From: Hymenobacter crusticola
Lineage (GTDB): Bacteria > Bacteroidota > Bacteroidia > Cytophagales > Hymenobacteraceae
NCBI RefSeq assembly: GCF_002154225.1
Contig: NZ_MTSE01000001.1
Coordinates: 186,001-250,000 of the forward strand
DNA length: 64,000 nt
Direction: 5' to 3'
The position numbers and the translations under genes are program-made. This document shows positions 34,890-44,907 of the stretch, piece by piece; position 1 is the stretch's first letter, and each line of letters opens with the position of its first letter. A model generated the notes under the pieces. That model was not told the origin of the DNA. It did not search any database and was given only the letters and a program-made list of their open reading frames with translations.

Positions 34890-35510
34890 TTAACTCATAA
34901 AGATCAGTTTATTAGCTAAGTCTATTTCCTCCTGGGTGATGGTGTGGCCCATGTTCGGGTAGATCTTTTCCGTGACGTGGGCACCTAGCTTGGTAAGCAG
35001 CGCCGTGGAGGCCCGCACACGCTCTACGGGCACGTGAAAATCTGGGTCGCTGGTGCCGATAAAGATGGGCGTGCCCTCAAAGTTGCCCGAGTAGTTGGCT
35101 TCTAGTAGCTGGTCGCCAATCAGGCCGCCTGTGAAAGCGACTACGCCACCGTAGCGCGTGGCATGCCGGGCCACATATTCCAGCGTGAGGCAAGCGCCCT
35201 GCGAAAAGCCCATGAAGTAGATGTTCTCTTTGCCGATGCCGTTGCGCTCGGCTTCGGCTACTGCGCGCTCCACGGCGGCTAACGCATCGGAGAGCCACGG
35301 TTCGTTTTGGGCGGGCGGCGCCAGAAAAGACTGCGGGTACCAGGTGTGCTGGCTAGCCTGGGGGGCAAGTAAGGCATACGAACTGACGTGCAGGTGGCGG
35401 CCCAACGAGAGAATATCGGCGGCGCTGCCGCCCCGGCCGTGCAGCGTAATCAGGGCCTTCGAGGCCGTGCCGAGCGGCTGCCCGGCGGTGCGAATGGGTT
35501 CTTGGTGCAT
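34890..35510 (-). CDS. Phospholipase/carboxylesterase-family hydrolase (MhqD-like)
   Basis: 206 residues from the ATG at 35508-35510; the upstream extension in frame is not conserved in character. Alpha/beta hydrolase fold: HGRGGSAADIL oxyanion region, nucleophile Ser in FMGFSQGACLTLEY, then Asp in GTSDPDFHVPV and His in NMGHTIT. It belongs to the Abhydrolase_2 group. The pairing with the dioxygenase 142 bases downstream suggests a role in quinone or aromatic electrophile breakdown. Confidence 0.9.
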   Translation of the reverse strand: MHQEPIRTAGQPLGTASKALITLHGRGGSAADILSLGRHLHVSSYALLAPQASQHTWYPQSFLAPPAQNEPWLSDALAAVERAVAEAERNGIGKENIYFMGFSQGACLTLEYVARHATRYGGVVAFTGGLIGDQLLEANYSGNFEGTPIFIGTSDPDFHVPVERVRASTALLTKLGAHVTEKIYPNMGHTITQEEIDLANKLIFMS

Positions 35511-35751
35511 ACAACCAAAACAAAAAAGTCCTGCTAACGAAGTACAAAGGACGACTTTATCTTTCTCTCTAACGATGGCAGAATGCTGCATTCCGAGGTA
35601 GAAATCGGGGCTATTACCACCTAGCCCGTACTTGAATGCCGAAAATGCTACCGAAGACGCCCGATGAAATATACCTCCGATTGCAGGATTCAACTATGGA
35701 ACTGCAGCGCTAGGGCCAAGACCTTTGAGCGACCCGATAACCCTTCGTTTT
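35511..35751. other. Divergent promoter region of the electrophile-detoxification genes
   Basis: About 240 bases between the esterase (minus) and Old Yellow Enzyme (plus) genes. A near-match to the -7 element (GTCCTTTG, minus strand, around 35545-35552) lies about 35 bases before the esterase start. No regulator site can be named. Confidence 0.4.
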
Positions 35752-36837
35752 ATGGACGTTAACTTGTTCTCGCCTCTCCAAATTCGCAGCCTAGCCCTCA
35801 AAAACCGGCTGGTGATGTCGCCCATGCAGCAGTATCGCAGCACCGACGGCTTGGCGGGGCCATGGCACTTGGTGCACCTAGGTAGCCGCGCCGTGGGTGG
35901 GATGGGGTTGGTTATTACGGAAGCAACTGCGGTAGCGCCCGAAGGCCGAAACACGCTCTTCGATACTGGCTTGTGGAACGAGGCTCAAGTAGCGGCCTGG
36001 AAACCCATTGTGGAGTTTGTGCAGGCGCAAGGCGCCAAAATTGCCGTGCAGCTCTGGCACGCGGGCGGCAAGGGTAGCCACGCCCACCCGGCCGCGGGCT
36101 TTCACTATTTGCCACCGGCCGACGGCGGCTGGGTGACGAAAAGCGCCTCGGCGGTTTCGCTCGACCGGCAACACACAGCCCAGCAACTGACGGCGGCGGA
36201 AATAGCTAGCTTAGTCTCCGAGTTTGCTGCAAGCGCGCGGCGGGCTGTGCAGGCCGGCTTCGACGCTATTGAGCTGCACGCCGGGCATGGCTACCTGTTC
36301 CATCAGTTCTACTCGGCTTTAGTCAACCAACGCCAGGATGACTACGGTGGCAGCTTCGAAAACCGCGTTCGGCTACTGCTCGAAACTGTGGATGCTATCC
36401 GGGCGGTTATTCCCACCGAAATGCCGTTGCTCGTTCGCCTCTCCTCCGTCGACTTCTCCGAGGAAGAAGACGCCTGGAGCCTAGCTGACTCCGTGCACCT
36501 AGTCACCTTGTTGCAGCAGCACGGCGTCGACGTTGTCACGGCGTCGGCAGGCGGCTTCAGCGCGCCTGACAAAACGAAAGTGGTGCCGCTTTACCAGGTA
36601 CCTTACGCTGAGCAGATCAAGGCAGCCACGGGCGTGCTCACGGGTGCCGTGGGGCTTATCACCACGCCCGAGCAGGCCAACACCATCATTAGCAGCGGGC
36701 AAGCCGACCTGGTGATGCTGGCCCGCGAGCTGCTGCGTGACCCTTACTTTCCTTTGCACGCGGCGGCAACTCTGCACCTCAGTGTGCCCGCGCCGGAGCC
36801 CTACCTCCGCGCTTTCCCACCCGCGGGTCGGTCGTAG
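35752..36837 (+). CDS. NADH:flavin oxidoreductase, Old Yellow Enzyme family (YqjM-like)
   Basis: 361 residues from the ATG at 35752; the longer frame starts at a TTG. The FMN-bound TIM barrel starts with NLFSPLQIRSLALKNRLVMSPM, continues with VQLWHAGGKGSH and IELHAGHGYLFHQF, and ends with LVMLARELLRDPYFP. The substrate His pair is in ELHAGHGYL. The PMxQY pattern and LWHAG fit the thermophilic-like/YqjM class that reduces activated C=C bonds in quinones and other electrophiles. It is divergent from the dioxygenase/esterase genes. Confidence 0.92.
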   Translation: MDVNLFSPLQIRSLALKNRLVMSPMQQYRSTDGLAGPWHLVHLGSRAVGGMGLVITEATAVAPEGRNTLFDTGLWNEAQVAAWKPIVEFVQAQGAKIAVQLWHAGGKGSHAHPAAGFHYLPPADGGWVTKSASAVSLDRQHTAQQLTAAEIASLVSEFAASARRAVQAGFDAIELHAGHGYLFHQFYSALVNQRQDDYGGSFENRVRLLLETVDAIRAVIPTEMPLLVRLSSVDFSEEEDAWSLADSVHLVTLLQQHGVDVVTASAGGFSAPDKTKVVPLYQVPYAEQIKAATGVLTGAVGLITTPEQANTIISSGQADLVMLARELLRDPYFPLHAAATLHLSVPAPEPYLRAFPPAGRS

Positions 36838-36965
36838 TTTCTTTGCCGTAAGCGCCTTACGACTGAATGCGTAACTCCAATACACAGCCGCCTGTATCCC
36901 TTCCGCTACTTGCTAGCTTGCGCAAGCTGTTTGTCAGCACCCGATCAGCGAGGTACTAGGGCGAC

Positions 36966-37850
36966 TCAGGCTACCATGAGGTTGGGCTCGGGGAAGCGGT
37001 ACTGAACGCGGGCCTGCTCCCGGAAGTGCGAAAACGTAACCCCCGTGCAGCGCTTAAAGAGCTTGCTAAAATGTGCCACATCGTCGAAACCAAGTTGGTA
37101 GGCCACTTGCTTCAGCGAGGCGTCGGTGTGACCTGCTAAGCGCTGGGCTTCCAGCATAATGCGCCGCCGGATATGGTCGCTGGCCGGCTGGCCGGTTTCC
37201 TGCCGTACCCTAACGCTCAGGTGGTTTGGCGTCACGCGCAGCTGATGAGCGTACTCGGCCACCGATTTCCACCGGGTATAATTCGCTTCCAACAACTGCT
37301 GAAACCGCCCCAACAAACCCGACGGTACCGGCGAGCTAGCCCCACCGAACTGCTGCTGGCGCAGGCGGGCGCAGTGGAGCAGCAGCGTTTTGAGGTAGGC
37401 GCGCAGCAGGTCATCGCGCAACAACGAAACGCCAGCGGCTTGCCGCTTCATGCTGGCCAGCAAACAGCCTAGCTCGGCGGCTTGGTCGCGCGGTACTTGC
37501 ACGGGCCCCTCCCCGGCCGGGCCGCGAAACAGCCGAAACAGCAACAGGTCCCGGTCGTGGTCGGCTAAGTCGGCAAACTCATCGGTGAAGCGCAGCACTT
37601 GCCCTTCGGTCCACTCGGGGGCTGCGCTCCAGGCGGGTTGCCCTGGGGCCACAAAATACAACTCGGCAGCACCTAGCTTTTCGGCCGCCGCGCCGCCTGC
37701 CTGCAATGTTTCTTCTACGAACACCACCGCGTAGTGGGGCCACTGCGCCCCGGCCGCCGACGGACCACCGGCTTGCTGGCGCACCCAGGTCAAGGAGCTC
37801 AGGTCGAACGATGGGGCCTCGCTGCGTTGAAAATTCAGGGCCGTTCTCAT
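36966..37850 (-). CDS. AraC-family transcriptional regulator (downstream copy)
   Basis: 294 residues. An N-terminal cupin-like sensing region is followed by the double helix-turn-helix at about 190-285: YAHQLRVTPNHLSVRVRQ (first HTH) and QVAYQLGFDDVAHFSKLFKR (second HTH). Its ATG overlaps the TGA of the other AraC gene in a 4-base ATGA arrangement, so they are translated from one mRNA. The N-terminal halves of the two proteins are different. Confidence 0.92.
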   Translation of the reverse strand: MRTALNFQRSEAPSFDLSSLTWVRQQAGGPSAAGAQWPHYAVVFVEETLQAGGAAAEKLGAAELYFVAPGQPAWSAAPEWTEGQVLRFTDEFADLADHDRDLLLFRLFRGPAGEGPVQVPRDQAAELGCLLASMKRQAAGVSLLRDDLLRAYLKTLLLHCARLRQQQFGGASSPVPSGLLGRFQQLLEANYTRWKSVAEYAHQLRVTPNHLSVRVRQETGQPASDHIRRRIMLEAQRLAGHTDASLKQVAYQLGFDDVAHFSKLFKRCTGVTFSHFREQARVQYRFPEPNLMVA

Positions 37851-38725
37851 GCGTTGGCCAAGGCTAGGGCGGCAAGCTGCCGGCGGTAGTCAGAAGGTGT
37901 AGCTTGGTAGTACTTCTTGAACAGCTTGTTCAGGTGGCACACATCTGTGAAAGCTAGCTCGTCCGCAATTTGCGACACTGTGAGGGTGCTCAGTTGCAAG
38001 CGAGCCTCTACTAGCTTCAGCTTATAACGCACGATGTACTGGTGTAACGACTCCCCGGTTTGCTGCTTAAACAACGCGCTCAAGTGGCTAGGCGAATAAG
38101 CAAATTCCGCCGCCAGTCGCTCTACCCGCAGGCAGTCGGGCTCCGTGATGTGCCGCCGAATGTAAGCAAGCAGACGCTGAATAAACCTAGCTGCGTACGA
38201 GGATGCCTGATGCTCTGGCGCTGCATAGCCAGCCAAACGGCGCCCCACGAAACTAAGTACCGCGCCCATCAGCGACTCGGCCAGCGTGTCGTTGAAGGGC
38301 TTGCCGCTGTTATCCGCTTCGGCAAACAGGATGGCGAGCAGCGCATCTAGCTGCTGCTGCTCAACGGCACTCAGCTGCAAGTTGCCGACCAGCCCCAGCG
38401 ACGCGTGCAACGTGGAGTCGCGCAGCTGCTGCCAAGCGCCCGTATGAATGCCGGTGGCTGTGAGTTTAGCAAGGTAGTCTTCCGTGAACCGGAGCACGGC
38501 AAAGCGCGTGGGTTCTTTAATGGTAAAGGAGTAGGCGTCGGCGGGACCTAGCAGAAATAGGTTGTGGGCCCGGTAAGCGAGGTGCTGCTCATTAACGCTG
38601 TACTCGCCATACCCACTGCGGATACGAATGATTTCGAAGTAGTTGCGCGAAGGCCGAAGGTTGGTCCAGGCGGTTGCTTCAAACTCTTCCAGCACCAAAG
38701 GTTCGTGTTGGATGTGGCATTTCAT
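37847..38725 (-). CDS. AraC-family transcriptional regulator (upstream copy)
   Basis: 292 residues. The N-terminal cupin-like arm (YFEIIRIRSGYGEYSVNEQ) may bind a ligand. The C-terminal double HTH contains LAAEFAYSPSHLSALFKQQTG and QIADELAFTDVCHLNKLFKKY. First gene of the overlapping AraC pair. The neighbours suggest control of the OYE/dioxygenase group or of unrelated genes; sequence alone cannot decide. Confidence 0.92.
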   Translation of the reverse strand: MKCHIQHEPLVLEEFEATAWTNLRPSRNYFEIIRIRSGYGEYSVNEQHLAYRAHNLFLLGPADAYSFTIKEPTRFAVLRFTEDYLAKLTATGIHTGAWQQLRDSTLHASLGLVGNLQLSAVEQQQLDALLAILFAEADNSGKPFNDTLAESLMGAVLSFVGRRLAGYAAPEHQASSYAARFIQRLLAYIRRHITEPDCLRVERLAAEFAYSPSHLSALFKQQTGESLHQYIVRYKLKLVEARLQLSTLTVSQIADELAFTDVCHLNKLFKKYYQATPSDYRRQLAALALANA

Positions 38726-38852
38726 AGGTGTAGCATCGCCGTTGGTTCAGCGAGAGAGTAACCAATCGAGTGCCAGTGAATTATCGGCTTTCTTTTTCAG
38801 CTTCAAATACAGGCAACACGCTGTATATAAGTATATTACTCACTCACTCACC

Positions 38853-38860
38853 TAACTTTG
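38853..38860 (+). promoter_or_regulatory. Bacteroidota -7 box TAACTTTG
   Basis: A perfect TAnnTTTG match on the plus strand in the AT-rich gap 38726-39038, about 180 bases before the sigma-54 regulator start. No clear -33 TTG was found. The rest of this roughly 310-base gap shows no gene. Confidence 0.45.
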
Positions 38861-39038
38861 ATTTGTAATTCCCCCTCCAACATAGTAGAGCCTCCAATAT
38901 ATGGTAGGTATTTTTGGAGCCTCCATTGTGCATCAACTCGTCTTGTGTCGTGACTGCCGCCCTCACCGCAGAGGGCCTGAAATAGCGGTTTCTCTCGTCG
39001 CTAGATTGCCTTATTACCTCCCTTTTTGCCAACACCTT

Positions 39039-41576
39039 ATGCAGCCAAATCCTTATTCTGACCCTAGCCCAGTGGTAGTTCTCATTGTCGAAGATGAGTT
39101 CTTGATTGCCAACGACCTGCGGCGCATTTTGGAAAAAGCCGGCTATCAGGTGCTTGGGCTGGCGGAGTCGGCGGCGGAAGCGCGGGCCCTCGTGGCAGAA
39201 GCGATGCCCACGATTGTCTTGCTGGATATTTTTCTGAAAGGTGAGGAAACGGGTATCGACCTAGCTCAGTGGCTCGGGCGGCAGCACATTCCGTTTGTCT
39301 ATCTCTCCGCCAACCTCACCGACGGTGTGTTGGAGGCCGCGAAAGTAACGGAGCCCTTCGGGTTCCTGAACAAGCCTTTCCGGGAAAAAGACGTGCTGGC
39401 TACGTTGGAAATTGCCCGTTACCGCCACGCCCACAGCCAAGAAGCGCGGTTGCGGCAGCAACAACAGGCGCAGATAGCCGTCAACAATGCCATCATCCGC
39501 ATTCGCGACCGAGACCAACTGTCGCTTGCTATTGCCGCCCAAATCAACGAGTTGGTGCCATTCAACCTGCTCAATCTGCGCATTGGCTTGCCCGAGGAGG
39601 ACTCTTTTTACTGGGTGATGCTGCGCAAAACCGCCCTGGGCACCTTCGAGCGCATCCACTTACCGGCGCTGCTAGGTCGTGATGCGCCCCAGGACCTGCT
39701 GGCTACCCTGAAGCAGCAAGCCCCCGACCAGCTAGGCGAGGAAACGGGTATTTTCAGCGGGGCGGCGTTCGAGGCGTTGTGCCAGCGCTACCCCACGGCG
39801 CGGGCCAGCCGCACGGCATTTGGCGTGCAGGCGATGGCGCTGTTTCCGGTGCTGCTCAAGCAACGCTCTTTCACCAGCCTGCAACTTGCTACCAAGGACG
39901 CCAGCGGCTTTACGTTCGAGGATTATGAGGCCATTCGGCTGATCATTCCGCAGATTGCCCTAGCCCTCGATAACTTACTGGTATGTGAGGAGATAGACGC
40001 ACGCCGCAAGCTCAAAAGCGTGGAGTTGGCGATGGTCAGTGCCTTCCAAAACGGCCGCGACTTAACCGAAATTGCGCCTACGGTGGCTCAGGCTCTGCAC
40101 CAGCTGCTACCCCTCGATTTGCTCACCTTCTACCGGGTAGGACAGGTATTTGGCACGACGCAAGACGATACTAGCGTACAACGCATTGGCGACCAGTTTC
40201 AGCTTTTGCAGCTCGATGAGGTGGTGCCCCCCTCGGATGCTGATGCGCGTCAGCAGTGGCCGCAGGCCCTCGCCGCCCTGGAGCCACTGATGCAGCAACC
40301 GGCCCTCAACGTGGGTGAGGACGGCAGGCAGCGCCGCGCCCAGAACCTGGTAGCACAGCGCTACGGCGAGTACCTAGGTTTGCAGTCGTCGATGTATGTG
40401 CCCATTGCCATCAAAGGCCGCACGATGGGCGCCTTGGTAATAGCGAGCCGCACGGCTTATGCCTTCACCAACAAGGACTTGCTGATGTTGCAAGAGCTAA
40501 GCCGGCCACTGGGGCTAGCTTTGGAAAACCTGCTGGCCTTTGAGCGCATCAAAACACTGAGCGAGCAGCTAGAGCAGGAAAAAACTTACCTCATTGAGGA
40601 AATTAAAACCAGCCACAACTTCGAGGAAATCATCGGGACGAGCCCGGCCTTACTGGCGGTGTTCAAGAGCATCGGCCAGGTGGCACCCACCGAGGCTACG
40701 GTCTTGATTTTGGGCGAAACCGGTACCGGCAAGGAGCTTATAGCACGCGCCGTGCACAACCTCTCGAAGCGCAAGACTCGCACGATGGTGAAGGTAAACT
40801 GCGCTGCCTTGCCGCCCCAACTTATTGAGTCGGAGTTGTTTGGTCATGAGCGCGGTAGCTTCACTGGCGCTTATGACCGCCGCATTGGCAAGTTTGAGCT
40901 AGCCCACGGCAGCACCATTTTCCTTGATGAAATTGGGGAGCTACCCTTAGAAATGCAAGCTAAGTTGCTGCGCGTCATTCAGGAGAAAGAGATAGAGCGC
41001 CTCGGGGGCAAAAGTACTATTGCCGTTGATGTGCGCATCGTGGCGGCTACCAACCGCAATTTGCAGGAAGAAGTAGCTGCTGGCCGTTTCCGCGCCGACT
41101 TGTACTACCGCCTCAATGTGTTTCCGCTGCGGGTGCCGCCCCTGCGCGAGCGGCTCGAGGACGTTTTGCCGCTGGCGACGCACTTTTTGCTTAAGCTGGG
41201 AAAACAACTCGGCAAGCGCTTCACGGGCATTGCCAATGCCTCGATGCAACAGCTGCGGCAGTACGCGTGGCCTGGCAACGTGCGCGAGCTAGAGCACGTG
41301 CTGGAGCGCGCCGCCATTCTCTCCTCGCCGCCCACGCTGGAACTCCCCGAACCGCTAACGCCGAACGCTGACAGTAGTGCTTTCCCAACCGGCGCTGACC
41401 CCTCGCTGGCGGCGGTGCGCCCCATGCACGACGCCATGCGCGCCACGATTCTGGCAGCCCTCGCCCAATCCAATAACCGCATCCGGGGGCGGGGCGGCGC
41501 GGCCGAACTGCTCGGCTTGAAGCCAACAACGCTGGATGCGCGCATGAAGAAGCTTGGTATCAGCTTGGTGCGGTAG
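39039..41576 (+). CDS. Response regulator with GAF domains and sigma-54 activator module
   Basis: 845 residues from the ATG at 39039; the longer frame adds 46 unlikely residues. The receiver domain (14-130) has phospho-acceptor Asp63 ([10 protein letters not shown]). Two GAF-like sensor regions follow (about 150-330 and 340-520, the second with [19 protein letters not shown]). The AAA+ domain has Walker A GETGTGKE, Walker [10 protein letters not shown] and a sigma-54 loop reading GSFTGA rather than GAFTGA. The C-terminal Fis-like HTH is [20 protein letters not shown]. It converges on a TPR histidine kinase gene and is probably paired with it. Confidence 0.94.
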   Translation: MQPNPYSDPSPVVVLIVEDEFLIANDLRRILEKAGYQVLGLAESAAEARALVAEAMPTIVLLDIFLKGEETGIDLAQWLGRQHIPFVYLSANLTDGVLEAAKVTEPFGFLNKPFREKDVLATLEIARYRHAHSQEARLRQQQQAQIAVNNAIIRIRDRDQLSLAIAAQINELVPFNLLNLRIGLPEEDSFYWVMLRKTALGTFERIHLPALLGRDAPQDLLATLKQQAPDQLGEETGIFSGAAFEALCQRYPTARASRTAFGVQAMALFPVLLKQRSFTSLQLATKDASGFTFEDYEAIRLIIPQIALALDNLLVCEEIDARRKLKSVELAMVSAFQNGRDLTEIAPTVAQALHQLLPLDLLTFYRVGQVFGTTQDDTSVQRIGDQFQLLQLDEVVPPSDADARQQWPQALAALEPLMQQPALNVGEDGRQRRAQNLVAQRYGEYLGLQSSMYVPIAIKGRTMGALVIASRTAYAFTNKDLLMLQELSRPLGLALENLLAFERIKTLSEQLEQEKTYLIEEIKTSHNFEEIIGTSPALLAVFKSIGQVAPTEATVLILGETGTGKELIARAVHNLSKRKTRTMVKVNCAALPPQLIESELFGHERGSFTGAYDRRIGKFELAHGSTIFLDEIGELPLEMQAKLLRVIQEKEIERLGGKSTIAVDVRIVAATNRNLQEEVAAGRFRADLYYRLNVFPLRVPPLRERLEDVLPLATHFLLKLGKQLGKRFTGIANASMQQLRQYAWPGNVRELEHVLERAAILSSPPTLELPEPLTPNADSSAFPTGADPSLAAVRPMHDAMRATILAALAQSNNRIRGRGGAAELLGLKPTTLDARMKKLGISLVR

Positions 41577-41598
41577 CTGCTTTCCGCCGGCTGCCCAC

Positions 41599-43887
41599 CT
41601 AGGCTGCCAAGACGCGGGATGGTTTTTTGGTCGTTTCAAACTGCAAGGATACGCGCACCCCGTCGGCCTGGGAGATGTCGAGCACGCCGTCGATCTGCCG
41701 GCTCAGGCCGCGGATGATGGTGAGACCTAGGCTGCGGCTGCGCTCTACATCAAAGCTCGGCGGCAGGCCTACGCCGTCGTCGGCAATGGTGAGCTGGTAG
41801 CGCTGTGCACCTACACGAATCAGCTCAACGCCGAGCGTACCACGGCGCGGCGGCGGGAAAGCATGCTTCAGGGCATTGGTTACTACTTCGTTGATAATCA
41901 AGCCAACCGGGGTAGCCAGCACCACATCCAGCTCGACGGCATCGAGGGTGAAGCGTGGCTGCACCGCATCTTGGCAATCGAAGGAGTGTAGCAGGTTCTC
42001 TACTATTTCCTGGCAGTATTCGGCCATGTTCACGCGGGCTAGGCTATCGGCTTGGTAGAGCTTCTGGTGTAGTAGGGCCATGGCTTGCACCCGGTTCTGA
42101 CTTTCCCGAATAGCAGCCACCGCCTGCGGATCCAGCAGGTAATCAGATTGGGTAGCTAGCAAGCTACTGACGATCTGCAAGTTGTTTTTCACGCGGTGGT
42201 GAATCTCTTTGAGCATCCACTCCTTTTCGGCCAGCAACTCGCTCTTCTCCCCTAGCACCCGCGCCAACGACTTATTTTGCTGGTTGATTTCGGTTTGCTT
42301 GGCTTCCAGGAGCTGGTTGCTGCGCTGCTTTAGGCGGTAGCGGTTGTAGCCGAGCCCCAGCAGTAGCACCAGCATCACTGCGCCGGCCAGCGTGGCGTTG
42401 CGCTGCACTTCGCGCTGCCGAATGCGCGCCTGCTGCACCTGGTTTTGCTTGGTGAGCAGGGCAATGTTTTGCTCCTTTTTGCGGGTGTCGTACTGAATTT
42501 CGAGGCTAGCAAGCTGCTTGTTTTTAGCTTCATTGAACACCGAATCGTTCAGCAGCTTGTAGCGCTGGTAGTGGGCAATGGCTGTCGGGAAACGCCCCTG
42601 GGCAGAATCGGCTTTAAACAGCAGCAAATGAATATCGGCCCGGCGCAACACAGGGCCACTGTGCTGGTTCAAGGCCAACACCTGTTGCAGGTACTGCCGG
42701 GCTTCGTCGTAGCGCTTGGTGAGCAGGTAGAACCGACCGAGCGTTAGGCAGACAGCCGTCTTTTCACCATCATCTGCTGTCCCTGATTGCAGGAAAGACA
42801 CGAGCTGGTTGGCGTAACGTTCAGCGACGGCATAGTGTCTGAGCGCCGAATGCACCTGCACATTATAGTCAGCAATGCGCTCCATGATTCGGGGCGGGGC
42901 TTTAGCATAGGGCTTGGTGGCTTTGGTCAGAAAAGCTAGCCCTTCCTGAGCACGCCCTTGCAGCACCATAATTCGGACGATGTGGCCCACCATGGATATT
43001 ACATTGATGGTGTTGCCGTTGTGCTGATAGTTTTCGAGTGCCTTCTGATAGTATGCCATCGACTCCGGGTATTTCTTCAGCTCATGGCAGGCCACGGCCA
43101 ACCGGTTCCACAACCCCGCGAGGATGATGGTATCCTGCGTGGCTTGGGCACTCTCCACGGCCGCCAGCCCGTAGCGCAGGGCCTCTTTATAGTCGCCCAT
43201 TTGGCGGTAAGTGGCGTGCAGTAGGTCGTAGGTGTAGTGCATGCGGCGGTTGCCCGCGGCTCGGTAGAGGGCTTCTACCGCCAGCAGCTCTCGAACAGCT
43301 TGCGCGGAATGGCCTTGCTGCAAATGCACATCAGCCACGCACTTCAGAGTATAGGCTTCCTTCTCTTTGGCACCTAGCTGCCGAAACAAAGCGTTGCTCC
43401 GCTGGTAGCAGGAGAGCTTAGCAGCTAGCTCCGCAGGGCTCGAACCATAACTTTCTCCTAGATAAACCCAGCCCAGGGCCTCAAGGCGCGGCAAGTGCTC
43501 TTGCTGGCTTTGCGCTATGCCCCGCCGAATAAGGACCTTGCCTAGCGTATCTTGCTCCAGGTACTCGTGCACCTGGCCCAGCAGGAGTAAGCTACCCACG
43601 CGTCCAGCCGCGAAATGTAGCCGGTCGCTCAGCGTCGCTGCCTGTTGGACGTACGCTAGGGCCGGCTGTAAGTCGGTGCCTAGGTCGTCGTTTTGGAGGA
43701 GTAGGTCGTCGGTTATCCGCAGCAGAAGCTGCACCCGATTTGTATCGGGGCGGCTGCGGGGTAGTTGCGCCAGCAGGCTGTCGAAGGCAGCTTTGCTTAG
43801 CCGCGGATGAATGGCCTCGGCTGAACTAGCGAAGCTAGCCGCTAAGCACCAGAGCAACAGCAGCGTACCGAGCAAGCGATGTGACAT
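41599..43887 (-). CDS. TPR-containing sensor histidine kinase (HisKA_2 family)
   Basis: 762 residues. A signal peptide or anchor at the start is followed by a periplasmic array of TPR repeats (about 60-470), one transmembrane helix (LAGAVMLVLLLGLGYNRY near 510), a coiled coil, and a HisKA_2 domain with the phospho-His in EIHHRVKNNLQIVSSLL (His563 or 564). The HATPase domain (LIINEVVTNALKHAFPP, DDGVGLP) ends the chain. Only 22 bases separate its stop from that of the convergent sigma-54 regulator, its likely partner. Confidence 0.93.
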   Translation of the reverse strand: MSHRLLGTLLLLWCLAASFASSAEAIHPRLSKAAFDSLLAQLPRSRPDTNRVQLLLRITDDLLLQNDDLGTDLQPALAYVQQAATLSDRLHFAAGRVGSLLLLGQVHEYLEQDTLGKVLIRRGIAQSQQEHLPRLEALGWVYLGESYGSSPAELAAKLSCYQRSNALFRQLGAKEKEAYTLKCVADVHLQQGHSAQAVRELLAVEALYRAAGNRRMHYTYDLLHATYRQMGDYKEALRYGLAAVESAQATQDTIILAGLWNRLAVACHELKKYPESMAYYQKALENYQHNGNTINVISMVGHIVRIMVLQGRAQEGLAFLTKATKPYAKAPPRIMERIADYNVQVHSALRHYAVAERYANQLVSFLQSGTADDGEKTAVCLTLGRFYLLTKRYDEARQYLQQVLALNQHSGPVLRRADIHLLLFKADSAQGRFPTAIAHYQRYKLLNDSVFNEAKNKQLASLEIQYDTRKKEQNIALLTKQNQVQQARIRQREVQRNATLAGAVMLVLLLGLGYNRYRLKQRSNQLLEAKQTEINQQNKSLARVLGEKSELLAEKEWMLKEIHHRVKNNLQIVSSLLATQSDYLLDPQAVAAIRESQNRVQAMALLHQKLYQADSLARVNMAEYCQEIVENLLHSFDCQDAVQPRFTLDAVELDVVLATPVGLIINEVVTNALKHAFPPPRRGTLGVELIRVGAQRYQLTIADDGVGLPPSFDVERSRSLGLTIIRGLSRQIDGVLDISQADGVRVSLQFETTKKPSRVLAA

Positions 43888-44087
43888 TATACGGGAGGCG
43901 AAGTAGCACCTAGTCGCCCAAAGTACAACTTATTAGGGAGTTGAATTGCGCGCAAAGTACCGCAGAATCCGCGCTTTGTACCGCCGGCCGCAGGAGCAGG
44001 TGACCTAGGTTTGCAACGGTGCTACGCGGCTCTCGCGGCACTTCCGAGCTGAACATCCTCCCCAACCTGTTGATGGCTACTTCCATT

Positions 44088-44813
44088 ATGAGCGACCTAA
44101 CCCCAACCCAGCCCGCCACCGGAGTCAAAAACATCGTGCTCGTGCACGGCACCTGGGCCGATGGCTCCAGTTGGGCGAAAGTCATTCCGCTGCTGCACGC
44201 CAAAGGCTACCACGTGACGGCGGTACAAAATCCGCTTACCTCCTTGGCCGATGACGTGGCCTCTACTAAACGCGCCCTTGCGCTGCAAGACGGCCCTACC
44301 CTACTGGTGGGCCATTCGTGGGGCGGCGTGGTTATTACGGAAGCTGGCAACGACCCCAAAGTAGCGGGCCTGGTGTACGTAGCTGCCGCGGCGCCCGAGG
44401 AAGGCCAATCGTTCCTGGAACTGGTGCAGACTGCGCCTGCTACGCCCGGCAACGACGAAATTCGCCCCGATTCGTACGGCTACGTGAGTATGTCGCCTAA
44501 AGGCATCATGGAGGATTTTGCCCAAGATCTGCCCAAGGTCGAGCAGCAACTGCTCATTGCTACGCAAGGTCCGCAGGCCTTCACCGCCCTAAAAGAGAAA
44601 GTGACACAGGCTGCCTGGAAAACCAAGCCCAGCTGGTACATCGTGGCTGCCCATGACCGCATGATTAACCCGGATCTGGAGCGCACATTGGCCAAAAAGA
44701 TGAAGGCTACTACCATTACTTTGCCTACTAGCCACGTGGCCATGCTCGCCCAGCCCGACAAGGTGGCCGCCGTCATTATTGAAGCAGCCACCACGGTAGG
44801 CGCAGCTGAATAG
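44088..44813 (+). CDS. Alpha/beta-hydrolase
   Basis: 241 residues from the ATG at 44088; an ATG at 44073 and a GTG at 44019 are also in frame. The fold is clear: NIVLVHGTWADGSSW (oxyanion region), nucleophile Ser in LLVGHSWGGVVITEA, acid in AAHDRMINPDLE, and His in PTSHVAMLAQP. It resembles the pimeloyl-ester-carboxylesterase-like hydrolases often annotated as salicylate-esterase type. The substrate is unknown. It converges on a short-chain dehydrogenase gene. Confidence 0.9.
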   Translation: MSDLTPTQPATGVKNIVLVHGTWADGSSWAKVIPLLHAKGYHVTAVQNPLTSLADDVASTKRALALQDGPTLLVGHSWGGVVITEAGNDPKVAGLVYVAAAAPEEGQSFLELVQTAPATPGNDEIRPDSYGYVSMSPKGIMEDFAQDLPKVEQQLLIATQGPQAFTALKEKVTQAAWKTKPSWYIVAAHDRMINPDLERTLAKKMKATTITLPTSHVAMLAQPDKVAAVIIEAATTVGAAE

Positions 44814-44851
44814 CGCGGTTACCATGGTGGCTGCTTCAAAACTAAGTACGC

Positions 44852-44885
44852 AAAAGGCGCCAATTCTCACGAATCGGCGCCTTTT
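44852..44885. terminator. Bidirectional terminator
   Basis: Stem aaaaggcgcc...ggcgcctttt with inner att/aat pairing, between the convergent genes ending at 44813 and 44908. Confidence 0.85.
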
Positions 44886-44907
44886 TACTTGAAAACGAAT
44901 GCCAAAC

